DNA of 64,000 nt from Marinoscillum sp965229915 (GCF_965229915.1 NZ_CBDDJZ010000001.1:4030001-4094000); one strand, 5' to 3'. Counted from the first letter of the stretch, positions 15,567 to 24,256 are shown. Translations and numbers: made by a program. Notes: a model not told the origin generated them from the sequence alone.

Positions 15567-18431
15567 TTATTTCGAGGTGTCTATCTTGGTGTTGTCCTCG
15601 ATCACGTTTCCTTTTTCATCCAGATAGATGATGTCATATCCAAGTCTGGCAAGACCCGCCTCAATGCTTGCTTTGTCACCTACCACCACAATGTTCATCT
15701 GCTCATATGGTAAGTTTTTCTTCGCCAGTTTATTGATGCGCTCAACAGTCATGTTATTGATGATCTTGTTTTGCTCCTTCACATAGTTGGTCGACAGATC
15801 ATAGTGAACGATTCTTCTTAAGAATCCAGTTTTCTGCCATGGAGCTTCGTAAGATCTGGATTCACGCTGACCGATAGAATTTTTCATGAAAGTCAAGTCG
15901 CTCTCATCAATGCCATTATCCGCATAGTTTTGGATCTCGTACATGAATTCTGCAACAGCTGAATCCGTCACATTCGCACGAACCCCGGCACTTGCCGTGT
16001 AAGGTCCCGGATCATCATCACTGCTGAAGTAAGATCGGGCACCATAGGTATAACCTTTGTCTTCTCTCAGGTTCAGATTGATGCGGCTATTGAAAGCACC
16101 ACCCAGGTTGTAGTTCATCAGGTAGTTTTCAAAATACTCACCAGTGGCATCATACGTCATGTCCGTCAGGTAGCCAATGCGGATTTCCGACTGTGGAGCT
16201 GCTTCCTTGTCAACCAGGAAGATCTTGGTTCTGTCGATTGCTGTCGATGCCTGAGCATCCGGAATGGTGACATCCTTTTGATCCCATTCTTTCAGGAAGT
16301 CCAGTTTAGGCATGATCTCATCTTGAGACACATCCCCCACAATCACCAATTCTGACACGTTAGGAGCGTAGTAGTTGTTATAGAACATCTTTACATCATC
16401 CAACGTGATGTTCGCTACCGTTTCCTCTATCCCTCCAGCTGGTACTGAATACACATTTTTATCGCCATAGATCAGACGTCTATACACGTTACTAGCGATG
16501 GAAGCTGGCTGCTTCTCCTGAGATTTAACACCTTCGAGCTGCTGTTTTTTCACACGCTCAAAATCGGCTTCTGTGAACGCAGGTCGTTTCAAGACTTCCT
16601 CGAATAGGGCAATGGTCGCATCCAGGTTTTTCACTAGGGAACGCACTGAGATGGTAGTGGTATTGTCATCGGCGTAGGCATTCACACTACTTCCTAGTTT
16701 TAACAATTCCTCAGAAAGCTGCTCAGCGGTATAGTTTTCTGTAGACTCAGTCAGCATAGAGGCTGTCATGGCCGCCAAACCGGACTTGTCCAGCATGTTG
16801 GCTTCCAGTTTGTGTCCACCATTGATGGTGAGCTCTATGGCTACAGTGGGTATTTCGTTGGATTCTGTTCCAATTACTTTTATTCCGTTTGCTGTTTCAG
16901 CAGTCCACACTTCGGGTACAGATACCAATGGGCTAGCACCTGGTTTAGGTCTGATGCTTCTGTCAAAACTGTCTTTTGCCTTGTTGTAAACCAATCCACT
17001 ATAATCAGTAGTAGGGAATGGATTGTCACCTTCGGTTTGAGGGGTGAAATTGTCCGGCTTAGCGGGCTCTCCGTCCTCTGACGCCAACACGCTCTGAATC
17101 ACTGCTGGCTGGCCTTTGATGTATTTGTTGTACACGCGCATGACATCCTCTTTGGTCACAGCGCGGTATTTCTCGAGCTCAGTTTGGATGTAATTCGGGT
17201 TACCTGCAAAGGTCTCATAAGCTGCCAACTGCGATACTTTTCCGCTCACAGTAGCCAGCCCGTTGATCGCTCTGGATTCGTAGCGTGCTTTGAATTTCTG
17301 GATGTCTTCATCCTTCACGCCGTTTTTCTCAAAATCTGCCAACGCAGCTCGCATTTCCGTTTCAAAATCACTTAGTGATCTTCCCGGGAACGGAAGAACG
17401 AACATGGTAAATTCTCCGGCTAGTTCGCTGGTGCTGTTAAACACACTGGCCTGAATGGCTTTCTGTGTTTCCACGAAAGACTTGTAGAAGTAACTGCTTC
17501 GTCCTACACCGATGATCTCAGAAAGACAGTCCAATGCTGGTTCATCAGGGTGATACTGCGGCACAGTTGGGAAGGTCATCAATAGCGCCGGGAAGCGAAT
17601 GTTTTTATCGTAATAGGATACATAACGATCCTGATCGATGGTCACTGGCTCTAGTTTCAATGGCTCCACCTCTGGACCTCTTGGGATGCTACCGAAGTAT
17701 TTTTCCGCCATGGCGATTACTTCGTCTACTTCTACATCTCCACCAACAGTTACCGTGGCATTGTTAGGGCCATACCATCTTAGGAAGAATTTCTTCAGAT
17801 CCGTCACATCTACACGATCCAGGTCTTCCAGAATACCGATGGTCAACCACGAGTAAGGGTGACCATATGGATACAACGTGCGCGCATTGATCTCTCTGAA
17901 CTGTCCGTACGGACTGTTATCATAGTTCTGGCCTTTTTCGTTTTTAACTGTTTCGCGTTGTACCTCAAATTTCTTTTGAGTCACTGCATCTAACAAGAAT
18001 CCCATGCGGTCAGCTTCTAGCCAGAGGGCAGTTTCGAGCTGATTTTTTGGTACAGTTTCGAAATAATTGGTTCGATCACGGTTAGTCGTTCCATTGAGGG
18101 TACCTCCAGATTCACTCACGATTTTGAAGTGCTCTTCGTCAGCCACATTGTCGGATCCCTGGAACATCATGTGCTCGAAGAAGTGAGCAAAACCTGATTT
18201 CTTAAGTTCTTCTCGTGCAGAGCCTACGTGGTAGGTCACATCCACATGAACCAATGGATCAGAGTGGTCTTCATGGATGATGAGTGTTAGTCCGTTATCC
18301 AGTTCGTATTTCTCGTACGGGATAACAATTTCTCCTTCTTTCTGCTCAACTTTTTCAATCAGTTTGGTTTGCGCATTGGCAAACACAAAGACGACTGAAA
18401 CCATCAAGCTGGTCATTAGTAGTTTTTTCAT
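15567..18431 (-). CDS. Exported M16 zinc metallopeptidase (two-domain)
   Basis: 954 residues with a signal peptide ending ANAQ. The inverted zinc motif HFFEH sits at residues 83-87, with the third ligand Glu165 in TVKNEKGQN, as in pitrilysin-like enzymes. A second, inactive M16 half starts near residue 510, giving the long single-chain form typical of Bacteroidota. It acts in the periplasm or on the outer membrane on peptides. It is monocistronic, lies between two PadR/permease pairs, and has a paralogue at 56092. Confidence 0.9.
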   Translation of the reverse strand: MKKLLMTSLMVSVVFVFANAQTKLIEKVEQKEGEIVIPYEKYELDNGLTLIIHEDHSDPLVHVDVTYHVGSAREELKKSGFAHFFEHMMFQGSDNVADEEHFKIVSESGGTLNGTTNRDRTNYFETVPKNQLETALWLEADRMGFLLDAVTQKKFEVQRETVKNEKGQNYDNSPYGQFREINARTLYPYGHPYSWLTIGILEDLDRVDVTDLKKFFLRWYGPNNATVTVGGDVEVDEVIAMAEKYFGSIPRGPEVEPLKLEPVTIDQDRYVSYYDKNIRFPALLMTFPTVPQYHPDEPALDCLSEIIGVGRSSYFYKSFVETQKAIQASVFNSTSELAGEFTMFVLPFPGRSLSDFETEMRAALADFEKNGVKDEDIQKFKARYESRAINGLATVSGKVSQLAAYETFAGNPNYIQTELEKYRAVTKEDVMRVYNKYIKGQPAVIQSVLASEDGEPAKPDNFTPQTEGDNPFPTTDYSGLVYNKAKDSFDRSIRPKPGASPLVSVPEVWTAETANGIKVIGTESNEIPTVAIELTINGGHKLEANMLDKSGLAAMTASMLTESTENYTAEQLSEELLKLGSSVNAYADDNTTTISVRSLVKNLDATIALFEEVLKRPAFTEADFERVKKQQLEGVKSQEKQPASIASNVYRRLIYGDKNVYSVPAGGIEETVANITLDDVKMFYNNYYAPNVSELVIVGDVSQDEIMPKLDFLKEWDQKDVTIPDAQASTAIDRTKIFLVDKEAAPQSEIRIGYLTDMTYDATGEYFENYLMNYNLGGAFNSRINLNLREDKGYTYGARSYFSSDDDPGPYTASAGVRANVTDSAVAEFMYEIQNYADNGIDESDLTFMKNSIGQRESRSYEAPWQKTGFLRRIVHYDLSTNYVKEQNKIINNMTVERINKLAKKNLPYEQMNIVVVGDKASIEAGLARLGYDIIYLDEKGNVIEDNTKIDTSK

Positions 18432-18654
18432 AAGCTTGTTTTTAGTTAGTCATTAAATGCCTTTTGGGGGATTTAATGGGTTCGTTTATTTGCAAACGCC
18501 AATTTAGCTCAAATGTTGAAAAAGGAACTAATTAATTAGTTTGATTGGAGTAGCTTGCGGCTCACCCCACGAGTAGGATGCTCACGGCAGCTGGGTGGCA
18601 AAAGTGGGCCTCTGTTTGAGATCTTCAGGACAGCACCTATAACCAATTTAATTG

Positions 18655-18706
18655 GATCCCCCGGTATTTCTCCCGAAGTGTCGGGTAGAAATCCGTGGGA
18701 TGACGG
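18655..18706 (+). repeat. Palindrome left half, copy 1
   Basis: Begins GATCCCCCGG and ends GATGACGG. Inner arms GGTATTTCTCCCGA and TCGGGTAGAAATCC form an imperfect hairpin. Not followed by its right half. Confidence 0.8.
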
Positions 18707-18715
18707 CTTATTCTT

Positions 18716-18896
18716 TCAATGAGGGCAAGTAAGAACGGAAGAGCAATTCTTAAAGAACCCTTCCGACCATTCTCCTTCGCTGCGCTACCGAGAATGCCTA
18801 GTTCCCCTTTTTCAATGGGAGCGGATAAGGCTGCAAGTCATTATACTTTTTCACTCTTTGGCATTTTGATTGAAAAAGGAGTTCACTGACCATTCA
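18716..18896 (+). repeat. Long direct repeat, copy 1 (about 180 bp)
   Basis: Nearly identical to 19648-19828. It contains an internal inverted repeat CATTCTC / GAGAATG around a GCTGCGC core. No coding potential was seen. Confidence 0.8.
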
Positions 18897-19087
18897 GATC
18901 CCCCGGTATTTCTCCCCTGAAGTGTCGGGTAGAAATCCGTGGGATGACGCCTGCGCTTTTCGTCATACCGTGAATTTCTTTCTTGGCTTAGGTATCGTGT
19001 TGGAAATCGGTTGGATGACGGTTACTCTCCTTTCGTCATTCCACGACGCAACGAAGTGGAGATCGGGGTGCCCGACTAGGGGAATCT
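18897..19087 (+). repeat. Full palindromic element with extra spacer and one 14-nt unit
   Basis: Left half 18897-18949, a spacer of about 84 bp, right half starting at CGTCATTCCACGACGC (19034). The closing GGGG/AATCT is interrupted by the 14-nt unit TGCCCGACTAGGGG (19069-19082). The sister copy at 20476-20650 has the same spacer but no unit. Confidence 0.8.
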
Positions 19088-19093
19088 GATTAG

Positions 19094-19396
19094 TTATTGC
19101 ATCTCTTCTATATCAGAATGAAGATCTTTCCAGGATGGGTTAAACTTTGTGATTAAGTCATCTTTCCATTGTCGATTCCATTTTTTTAATCGCTTCTCTC
19201 TTTGAATGGCATCTTCAATACGATCAAAAAACTCATAATACACAAGGTGTTTGCACTTGTATTTTGTAGTGAAATAAGAACCAAAGCCCTCTTTATGGTC
19301 ATAAATGCGAGCGTACAAATTATTTGTCACGCCGACATAGAGCGTTGTTTTCGTTGGATTGGTAACTATATACACGTATCCTCCTTTAGATGCCAT
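19094..19396 (-). CDS. GIY-YIG nuclease family protein, copy 1
   Basis: 100 residues, a single GIY-YIG domain. The GIY and YIG strands appear as YVYIV and YVG, followed by the catalytic Arg in NLYARIYDHK and the Glu in DAIQREKRLKKW. This is the small stand-alone class often annotated as endonuclease or UvrC-like. It fills an exactly 335-bp interval (19088-19422) between the right end of one palindromic element and the left end of the next. It is identical in protein sequence to the copy at 20657 and differs at two residues from the copy at 19938. It probably cleaves DNA structures; a role in moving or copying the palindromes is inference. Confidence 0.85.
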   Translation of the reverse strand: MASKGGYVYIVTNPTKTTLYVGVTNNLYARIYDHKEGFGSYFTTKYKCKHLVYYEFFDRIEDAIQREKRLKKWNRQWKDDLITKFNPSWKDLHSDIEEMQ

Positions 19397-19422
19397 ACTT
19401 CAAGAATAATACTTTTTGAATA

Positions 19423-19480
19423 GATCCCCCGGTATTTCTCCCGAAGTGACGGGTGTAGCGCAGCGGAAACCGGGGAATCT
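19423..19480 (+). repeat. Palindromic element with internal deletion
   Basis: Compared with the element at 20267-20368, about 44 bp are missing between GTGACGGG and TGTAGCGCAG, joined at a short homology. Both outer ends remain. Confidence 0.75.
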
Positions 19481-19587
19481 AACGCTGAAGTGAAAGACTC
19501 CAATAGAATCACAAATCATGAAATTTTAAAGAACAAAATAAATCACGTGATTCACGGGTGCCCGACGAGGGGCGCACTGACCATTCA
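19481..19587 (+). repeat. Direct repeat after GIY-YIG copy 1, with one 14-nt unit
   Basis: Nearly identical to 20369-20475. Holds the unit TGCCCGACGAGGGG at 19559-19572. No coding potential. Confidence 0.75.
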
Positions 19588-19637
19588 GATCCCCCGGTAT
19601 TTCTCCCGAGGTGTCGGGTGAAATCCGTGGGATGACG
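19588..19637 (+). repeat. Palindrome left half, copy 4
   Basis: GATCCCCCGG start, GATGACG end, one base shorter in the second arm. Confidence 0.75.
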
Positions 19638-19647
19638 ACTGCTTTTT

Positions 19648-19828
19648 TCAATGAGGGCAAGTAAGAGCGGAAGGGCAATTCTTAAAGAACCCTTCCGACC
19701 ATTCTCCTTCGCTGCGCTACCGAGAATGCCCAGCTCCCCTTTTTCAATGGGAGCGGATAAGGCAGCAAGTCATTATACTTTTTCACTCTTTGGCATTTTG
19801 ATTGAAAAAGGAGTTCACTGACCATTCA
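19648..19828 (+). repeat. Long direct repeat, copy 2
   Basis: Second copy of the 180-bp block at 18716-18896, with few base changes. Confidence 0.8.
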
Positions 19829-19931
19829 GATCCCCCGGTATTTCTCCCCCGAAGTGTCGGGTAGAAATCCGTGGGATGACGGTACTCTTTTCGTCATTCC
19901 ACGACGCAACGAAGTGGAGAATGGGGAATCT
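19829..19931 (+). repeat. Full palindromic element, compact form
   Basis: Left half followed directly by right half, ending GGGGAATCT with no 14-nt unit. About 103 bp, bordering GIY-YIG copy 2. Confidence 0.8.
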
Positions 19932-19937
19932 GATTAG

Positions 19938-20240
19938 TTATTGCATCTCTTCTACATCAGAATGAAGATCTTTCCAGGATGGGTTAAACTTTGTGATTAA
20001 GTCATCTTTCCATTGTCTATTCCATTTTTTTAATCGCTTCTCTCTTTGAATGGCATCTTCAATACGATCAAAAAACTCATAATACACAAGGTGTTTGCAC
20101 TTGTATTTTGTAGTGAAATAAGAACCAAAGCCCTCTTTATGGTCATAAATGCGAGCGTACAAATTACTCGTCACTCCTACATAGAGCGTTGTTTTCGTTG
20201 GATTGGTAACTATATACACGTATCCTCCTTTGGATGCCAT
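19938..20240 (-). CDS. GIY-YIG nuclease family protein, copy 2
   Basis: 100 residues. Same domain layout as copy 1, with VTSNLYA in place of VTNNLYA and HSDVEEMQ in place of HSDIEEMQ. All catalytic positions are kept (YVYIV, YVG, Arg in YARIYDHK, Glu in IQREKR). It lies in the 335-bp interval 19932-20266 between two full palindromic elements. The protein-preserving differences suggest purifying selection or recent duplication. Confidence 0.85.
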   Translation of the reverse strand: MASKGGYVYIVTNPTKTTLYVGVTSNLYARIYDHKEGFGSYFTTKYKCKHLVYYEFFDRIEDAIQREKRLKKWNRQWKDDLITKFNPSWKDLHSDVEEMQ

Positions 20241-20266
20241 GCTTCAAGAATAATACTTTTTGAATA

Positions 20267-20368
20267 GATCCCCCGGTATTTCTCCCGAAGTGACGGGTAG
20301 AAATCCGTGGGATGACGGCTGCTTCTACCGTCATTCCACGGTGTAGCGCAGCGGAAACCGGGGAATCT
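20267..20368 (+). repeat. Full palindromic element, second right-half type
   Basis: Left half as usual; the right half is the ACGGTGTAGCGCAGCGGAAACCGG variety, read over two overlapping pieces, ending GGGGAATCT. The same right-half type occurs inverted at 34130-34163 and 34755-34822. Confidence 0.8.
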
Positions 20369-20475
20369 AACGCTGAAGTGAAAGACTTCAATAGAATCAC
20401 AAATCATGAAATTTTAAAGAACAAAATAAATCACGTGATTCACGGGTGCCCGACGAGGGGCGCACTGACCATTCA
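20369..20475 (+). repeat. Direct repeat after GIY-YIG copy 2, with one 14-nt unit
   Basis: Second copy of 19481-19587, including the unit TGCCCGACGAGGGG at 20447-20460. Confidence 0.75.
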
Positions 20476-20650
20476 GATCCCGGTATTTCTCCCTCGAAGT
20501 GTCGGGTAGAAATCCGTGGGATGACGCCTGCGCTTTTCGTCATACCGTGAATTTCTTTCTTGGCTTAGGTATCGTGTTGGAAATCGGTGGGATGACGGTT
20601 ACTCTCCTTTCGTCATTCCACGACGCAACGAAGTGGAGATCGGGGAATCT
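20476..20650 (+). repeat. Full palindromic element with spacer, no 14-nt unit
   Basis: Sister of 18897-19087, ending GATCGGGGAATCT without the inserted unit, which gives a clean before/after comparison. Confidence 0.8.
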
Positions 20651-20656
20651 GATTCG

Positions 20657-20959
20657 TTATTGCATCTCTTCTATATCAGAATGAAGATCTTTCCAGGATG
20701 GGTTAAACTTTGTGATTAAGTCATCTTTCCATTGTCGATTCCATTTTTTTAATCGCTTCTCTCTTTGAATGGCATCTTCAATACGATCAAAAAACTCATA
20801 ATACACAAGGTGTTTGCACTTGTATTTTGTAGTGAAATAAGAACCAAAGCCCTCTTTATGGTCATAAATGCGAGCGTACAAATTATTTGTCACGCCGACA
20901 TAGAGCGTTGTTTTCGTTGGATTGGTAACTATATACACGTATCCTCCTTTAGATGCCAT
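20657..20959 (-). CDS. GIY-YIG nuclease family protein, copy 3
   Basis: 100 residues, protein sequence identical to copy 1 at 19094, and the bases around both genes also match closely, so this duplication is recent. GIY (YVYIV), YIG (YVG), catalytic Arg and Glu are intact. It occupies the 335-bp interval 20651-20985 between palindromic elements. Confidence 0.85.
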   Translation of the reverse strand: MASKGGYVYIVTNPTKTTLYVGVTNNLYARIYDHKEGFGSYFTTKYKCKHLVYYEFFDRIEDAIQREKRLKKWNRQWKDDLITKFNPSWKDLHSDIEEMQ

Positions 20960-20985
20960 ACTTCAAGAATAATACTTTTTGAATA

Positions 20986-21116
20986 GATCCCCCGGTATTT
21001 CTCCCTCGAAGTGTCGGGTAGAAATCCGTGGGATGACGGTACTCTTTTCGTCATTCCACGACGCAACGAAGTGGAGAATGGGGTGCCCGACCAGGGGCGC
21101 CCGGCTAGGGGAATCT
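20986..21116 (+). repeat. Full palindromic element carrying two tandem 14-nt units
   Basis: After GGGG come TGCCCGACCAGGGG (21084-21097) and CGCCCGGCTAGGGG (21098-21111), then AATCT. It is the only place in the window with two units. Confidence 0.8.
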
Positions 21117-21210
21117 TCATGAAAGCAGCACTGCTCACAATCCATTTAATTTTCATGACTTGTACTTTATATCTTGAACAACTAGTACGACTGCATAACA
21201 TCCTGTTTCA

Positions 21211-21265
21211 GATCCCCCGGTATTTCTCCCCCGAAGTATCGGGTTAGAAATCCGTGGGATGACGG
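21211..21265 (+). repeat. Palindrome left half, last copy of the island
   Basis: GATCCCCCGG start and GATGACGG end, 10 bases before the stop of the minus-strand permease gene. Confidence 0.75.
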
Positions 21266-21275
21266 CACATTCTGA

Positions 21276-23912
21276 TTACTCATATTTCAAATTGTTCACC
21301 GGATTCTGCCGGGCGGCGCGGTAGGAGATGATGCTCACCGTGATCCATGCTAGCAACACCACCGCCAGAATGGGCAGCACGATCATCAGCACACTAATAT
21401 CAGTGCGGTACACAAAGTTTTCCAGCCACTCAGACATCAGGTAGATGCCAATGGGCAAGGCGATCACCATCGAGACTACCAAAAGTTTGGTATAGCCAGA
21501 TAGCTGTCTGATCATCAGGTGTGGAAGTGATGCACCCAGCACTTTGCGAATGCCCAACTCCTTCTTTCGCTGATCGGTCGTAAATGCCGCCAGTCCAAAC
21601 AATCCGAGACAAGCAATGAAAATGGCCAGTCCAGAGAAGATGTTGAACAGGTTGCTAAGCTTCTGCTCCGACTTGTACTTGGCGGCAAACTGTTGGTCCA
21701 TAAAGGTGTACTCGAAGGGTAGCGTTGGGTTAAACTCCTGCCAGAGGTCATCCAGATAAGCGATGAGCTCGGTGGTCTTACCCGCTTCAAATCTCATAGC
21801 GATGCTTCCGGTTGATTCCACATTCATCAGCACCATCGGGTCAATGTTTTCTTTGAACGAATCGTAGTGGAAGTTGTCAATCACACCGATGACCTTAAAC
21901 TCCTTCATTCCATGTATATCATAACCACCCATGGACTTGAGTTTTTGCCCAACCGGATTTTCAAATCCAAACTTATCGACCGCTGCCTGATTCAAGATCA
22001 CCGCATTGGAGTCGGTGGCCAGGTTCTTATCAAAATTGCGGCCTTCCTTCAATTTCATGTCCATGGTGGGAATGTAGTCCTCGTCTGTTTGCCAGATTTG
22101 GAGACTCACAAAGTCGTCGTTGGTGGTGGATTCTTTGGGAACCATCGGTGAGTCGGAGCGACTGTCACCTGTTGGTAAAAACCCCGAAACGGTGGCATTG
22201 ACTACCGTAGGATGCTGACGAATCTCCTCCACAAACGCATTGATCTTGTCACCCATCATGTAGGTGTTATTGAGGATCAGCACCTGGTCCTTGTTAAATC
22301 CCAATGATTTGTTTTGGATGAAATCCAATTGGGAATTGATCACCACCGCCCCGAAGATCAGAATGACGGACACGCTAAACTGGACAATAACCAATGTGTT
22401 GCGCATCCAGCCACTTTTCACCCCAAGTCGCAGTTCGCCTTTCAGTACCTTGATCGGCTTGAAACTGGACAGGTAAAGCGCCGGGTAAACTCCAGCCAGC
22501 AGACCCACGATGAGTGTGCCACCGATCATCCACGGAAAGAGCATCAGCTCTCCAAAATATGGATCAGCAATGGACTTGTCCGTAAGATTGTTGAAAAAGG
22601 GAAGCAGCGTGTACATCAGCGCCGTGGCGATCAAGGCGGCAATCACCGCATTGAGTACCGACTCCAGCATGAACTGGTTAATGAGGTAACGTTTCAGCGA
22701 TCCCAGCACTTTACGCATGCCCACTTCTTTGGCTCGTGTGGACGAGCGGGCAGTGGAGATGTTCATGAAGTTGATGCAGGCGATGATGAGGACGAAGAGT
22801 CCCGCAGCTCCAAACAGTACAATGTACTGAATGCTGCCATTGGGTTCGATTTCATAGGACAAATCAGAGTACAAATGGATGCTTTCCAGGGGCTGCAGCT
22901 GGTAGTCTACAAACGAACCACTCTCCAAAAACTGGTCCCAGTTAATGTCCGAAACGGCCGCCAACATGGGGGAAAAGTACTTTTCATAAACGGTGGCAAA
23001 CTTGGCCTGCAGCTGCTCATAGTCTGCGCCTGGTTCCAGTAGGAAATACGTTCTGAAGTTGTTGCTGCCCCATTCCTTGTTTTTGCTGTTGGGCCAGTTT
23101 TCCATGGAAAACAGCAGCTCATAGTGAAAATGGCTATTCGTGGGGATGTCCTGGTACACGCCAGTGATTTTATAATTGGTTTCGTAGTGTTTGAAGCTTT
23201 TGCCGATGGCGTCTTCATCACCATAGAGTTTTTTCGCCGTGCTTTCGGAGATCACCACGGTGTTGGGCTCTGAGATGTCAAGGGTGCCATTAGCAGTCTT
23301 GATAGAGAAGATGCTAAATACTTCCTGGTCAGCGAAGGCAAACTGGTCCACCTTGATCATGCGCTGGTCCAGCTCCAGGATGGTGGAGCCCATGCTGCGA
23401 AACCGAGCAGCCTCTTCTATTTCCGGAAAGTCCTCTTTGAAAGCAGCCCACATGGGAGCAGGAGTGGTGGCCATTTCCCATTCATTGTCTGCAAACTTCA
23501 AGTGGCCTACCGCCCGGTAGATCCAGTCCTTGTTTTCCCAATGGCTGTCATAGCTCAGCTCATCCTTGATGAACATGCCGATAAACAGACAGGTAGCAAT
23601 GCCAAGTGCCAGTCCGAAGATGTTGATGAACGAGTAAAACTTGTCGCGCTTCAGGCTGCGAACAGCGATTTTTAGATTCATGTTGAGCATAGTCCGAGTA
23701 GTTGATCGTTTAAAAGGAGTTTTGAGGGCATACAGCCGGATGAATTGTGCCGACTGGTACCAGTATTTGAGTGTTTTGAATTTGGCCTGGCGATGCTGAA
23801 GCTTTCCATAGTATTCTTCCAGGTCGCCGAGGATTTCCTCGGCGTAGCGCTCTTTGCACAGCCAGGTAATGAGCCTATCGGCCAAACGCGGTGTGGTATG
23901 GCCTAGCGCCAT
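21276..23912 (-). CDS. MacB/FtsX-like ABC transporter permease with N-terminal prefix domain (second copy)
   Basis: 878 residues. Same architecture as the 12455 gene: prefix LADRLITWLCKERYAEEILGDLEEYYG, then two MacB-like periplasmic domains and two FtsX blocks (SSTRAKEVGMRKVLGS, DQRKKELGIRKVLGAS). No ATPase gene is nearby. Its start lies inside the end of the PadR gene (10-base overlap). The base composition is a little more G+C-rich than its surroundings. The pair probably arose by duplication of the PadR/permease module, with the peptidase and repeat island now in between. Confidence 0.87.
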   Translation of the reverse strand: MALGHTTPRLADRLITWLCKERYAEEILGDLEEYYGKLQHRQAKFKTLKYWYQSAQFIRLYALKTPFKRSTTRTMLNMNLKIAVRSLKRDKFYSFINIFGLALGIATCLFIGMFIKDELSYDSHWENKDWIYRAVGHLKFADNEWEMATTPAPMWAAFKEDFPEIEEAARFRSMGSTILELDQRMIKVDQFAFADQEVFSIFSIKTANGTLDISEPNTVVISESTAKKLYGDEDAIGKSFKHYETNYKITGVYQDIPTNSHFHYELLFSMENWPNSKNKEWGSNNFRTYFLLEPGADYEQLQAKFATVYEKYFSPMLAAVSDINWDQFLESGSFVDYQLQPLESIHLYSDLSYEIEPNGSIQYIVLFGAAGLFVLIIACINFMNISTARSSTRAKEVGMRKVLGSLKRYLINQFMLESVLNAVIAALIATALMYTLLPFFNNLTDKSIADPYFGELMLFPWMIGGTLIVGLLAGVYPALYLSSFKPIKVLKGELRLGVKSGWMRNTLVIVQFSVSVILIFGAVVINSQLDFIQNKSLGFNKDQVLILNNTYMMGDKINAFVEEIRQHPTVVNATVSGFLPTGDSRSDSPMVPKESTTNDDFVSLQIWQTDEDYIPTMDMKLKEGRNFDKNLATDSNAVILNQAAVDKFGFENPVGQKLKSMGGYDIHGMKEFKVIGVIDNFHYDSFKENIDPMVLMNVESTGSIAMRFEAGKTTELIAYLDDLWQEFNPTLPFEYTFMDQQFAAKYKSEQKLSNLFNIFSGLAIFIACLGLFGLAAFTTDQRKKELGIRKVLGASLPHLMIRQLSGYTKLLVVSMVIALPIGIYLMSEWLENFVYRTDISVLMIVLPILAVVLLAWITVSIISYRAARQNPVNNLKYE

Positions 23913-24256
23913 AGGAGGGTGGCTTTAAGTCCTTCCCAGCCAAACTCAGGGATTTGGTCCCAAAGGTTATTGCGCACGTCTTTGCTGGTTTGCAGGGCCT
24001 TCTTTCCAGCCAGGGTGACGGTGAAGAGGCGTTTTCGGCGGCCACCACGCTCGGCAGTGGCTTCTGCCAGCTGCGACTCCACAAATCCTTTTTCTTCTAG
24101 TCGGTTGAGGGCGGAGTGTACCGCGCCAATAGCTGCGGTGCGGCCGGTTTGCTCCTGGAAGCGCTCCTGTATGGCCAGGCCATAGGCGTCTTCTTGCATC
24201 ACTGCAACGAGGAGGAGGATGATTTCTTCAAATTCACCGAGGTATGATCCTTTCAT
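23903..24256 (-). CDS. PadR-family transcriptional regulator (second copy)
   Basis: 117 residues from the ATG at 24256 (MKGSYLGEFEE), chosen because it aligns with the start of the other PadR; a longer frame to 24319 exists but its extra 21 residues have no family match. Winged-helix signature: DAYGLAIQERFQEQTGRTAAIGAVHSALNRLEEKGFVES and AERGGRRKRLF. Overlaps the permease start by 10 bases. Three 18-base tandem repeats lie upstream. Confidence 0.88.
   Translation of the reverse strand: MKGSYLGEFEEIILLLVAVMQEDAYGLAIQERFQEQTGRTAAIGAVHSALNRLEEKGFVESQLAEATAERGGRRKRLFTVTLAGKKALQTSKDVRNNLWDQIPEFGWEGLKATLLWR

Larger units (their letters stand above)
18655..21265. repeat. Repeat island: three tandem GIY-YIG/palindrome units
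   Basis: Three units of about 934, 888 and 735 bp (18655-19587, 19588-20475, 20476-21210), each made of palindromic elements and one GIY-YIG gene. The island ends with a lone palindrome half at 21211-21265, 10 bases from the stop of the next permease gene. Left halves begin (A)GATCCCCCGG; right halves end CGGGGAATCT, so a full element has near-perfect inverted ends. Within the left half, two arms of about 14 bases around AGTG form an imperfect hairpin. The three GIY-YIG cassettes between elements are each exactly 335 bp. No transposase is present. Confidence 0.85.

Noticed and set aside
20164..20509. Several ORFs reading across the palindromes of the island
   Set aside because: They translate the hairpins (STRHF, RNEVE type strings) and are not conserved in frame between the copies.
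18655..21265. CRISPR-like array of repeats
   Set aside because: Repeats are about 50-190 bp, palindromic and unevenly spaced, the intervening DNA is itself repeated or encodes GIY-YIG proteins, and no cas gene is present.
22314..23042. 242-codon ORF on the + strand inside the second permease gene
   Set aside because: Antisense to a well-supported permease with clear motifs; His/Arg/Gln-rich composition is typical of a reverse-frame shadow.
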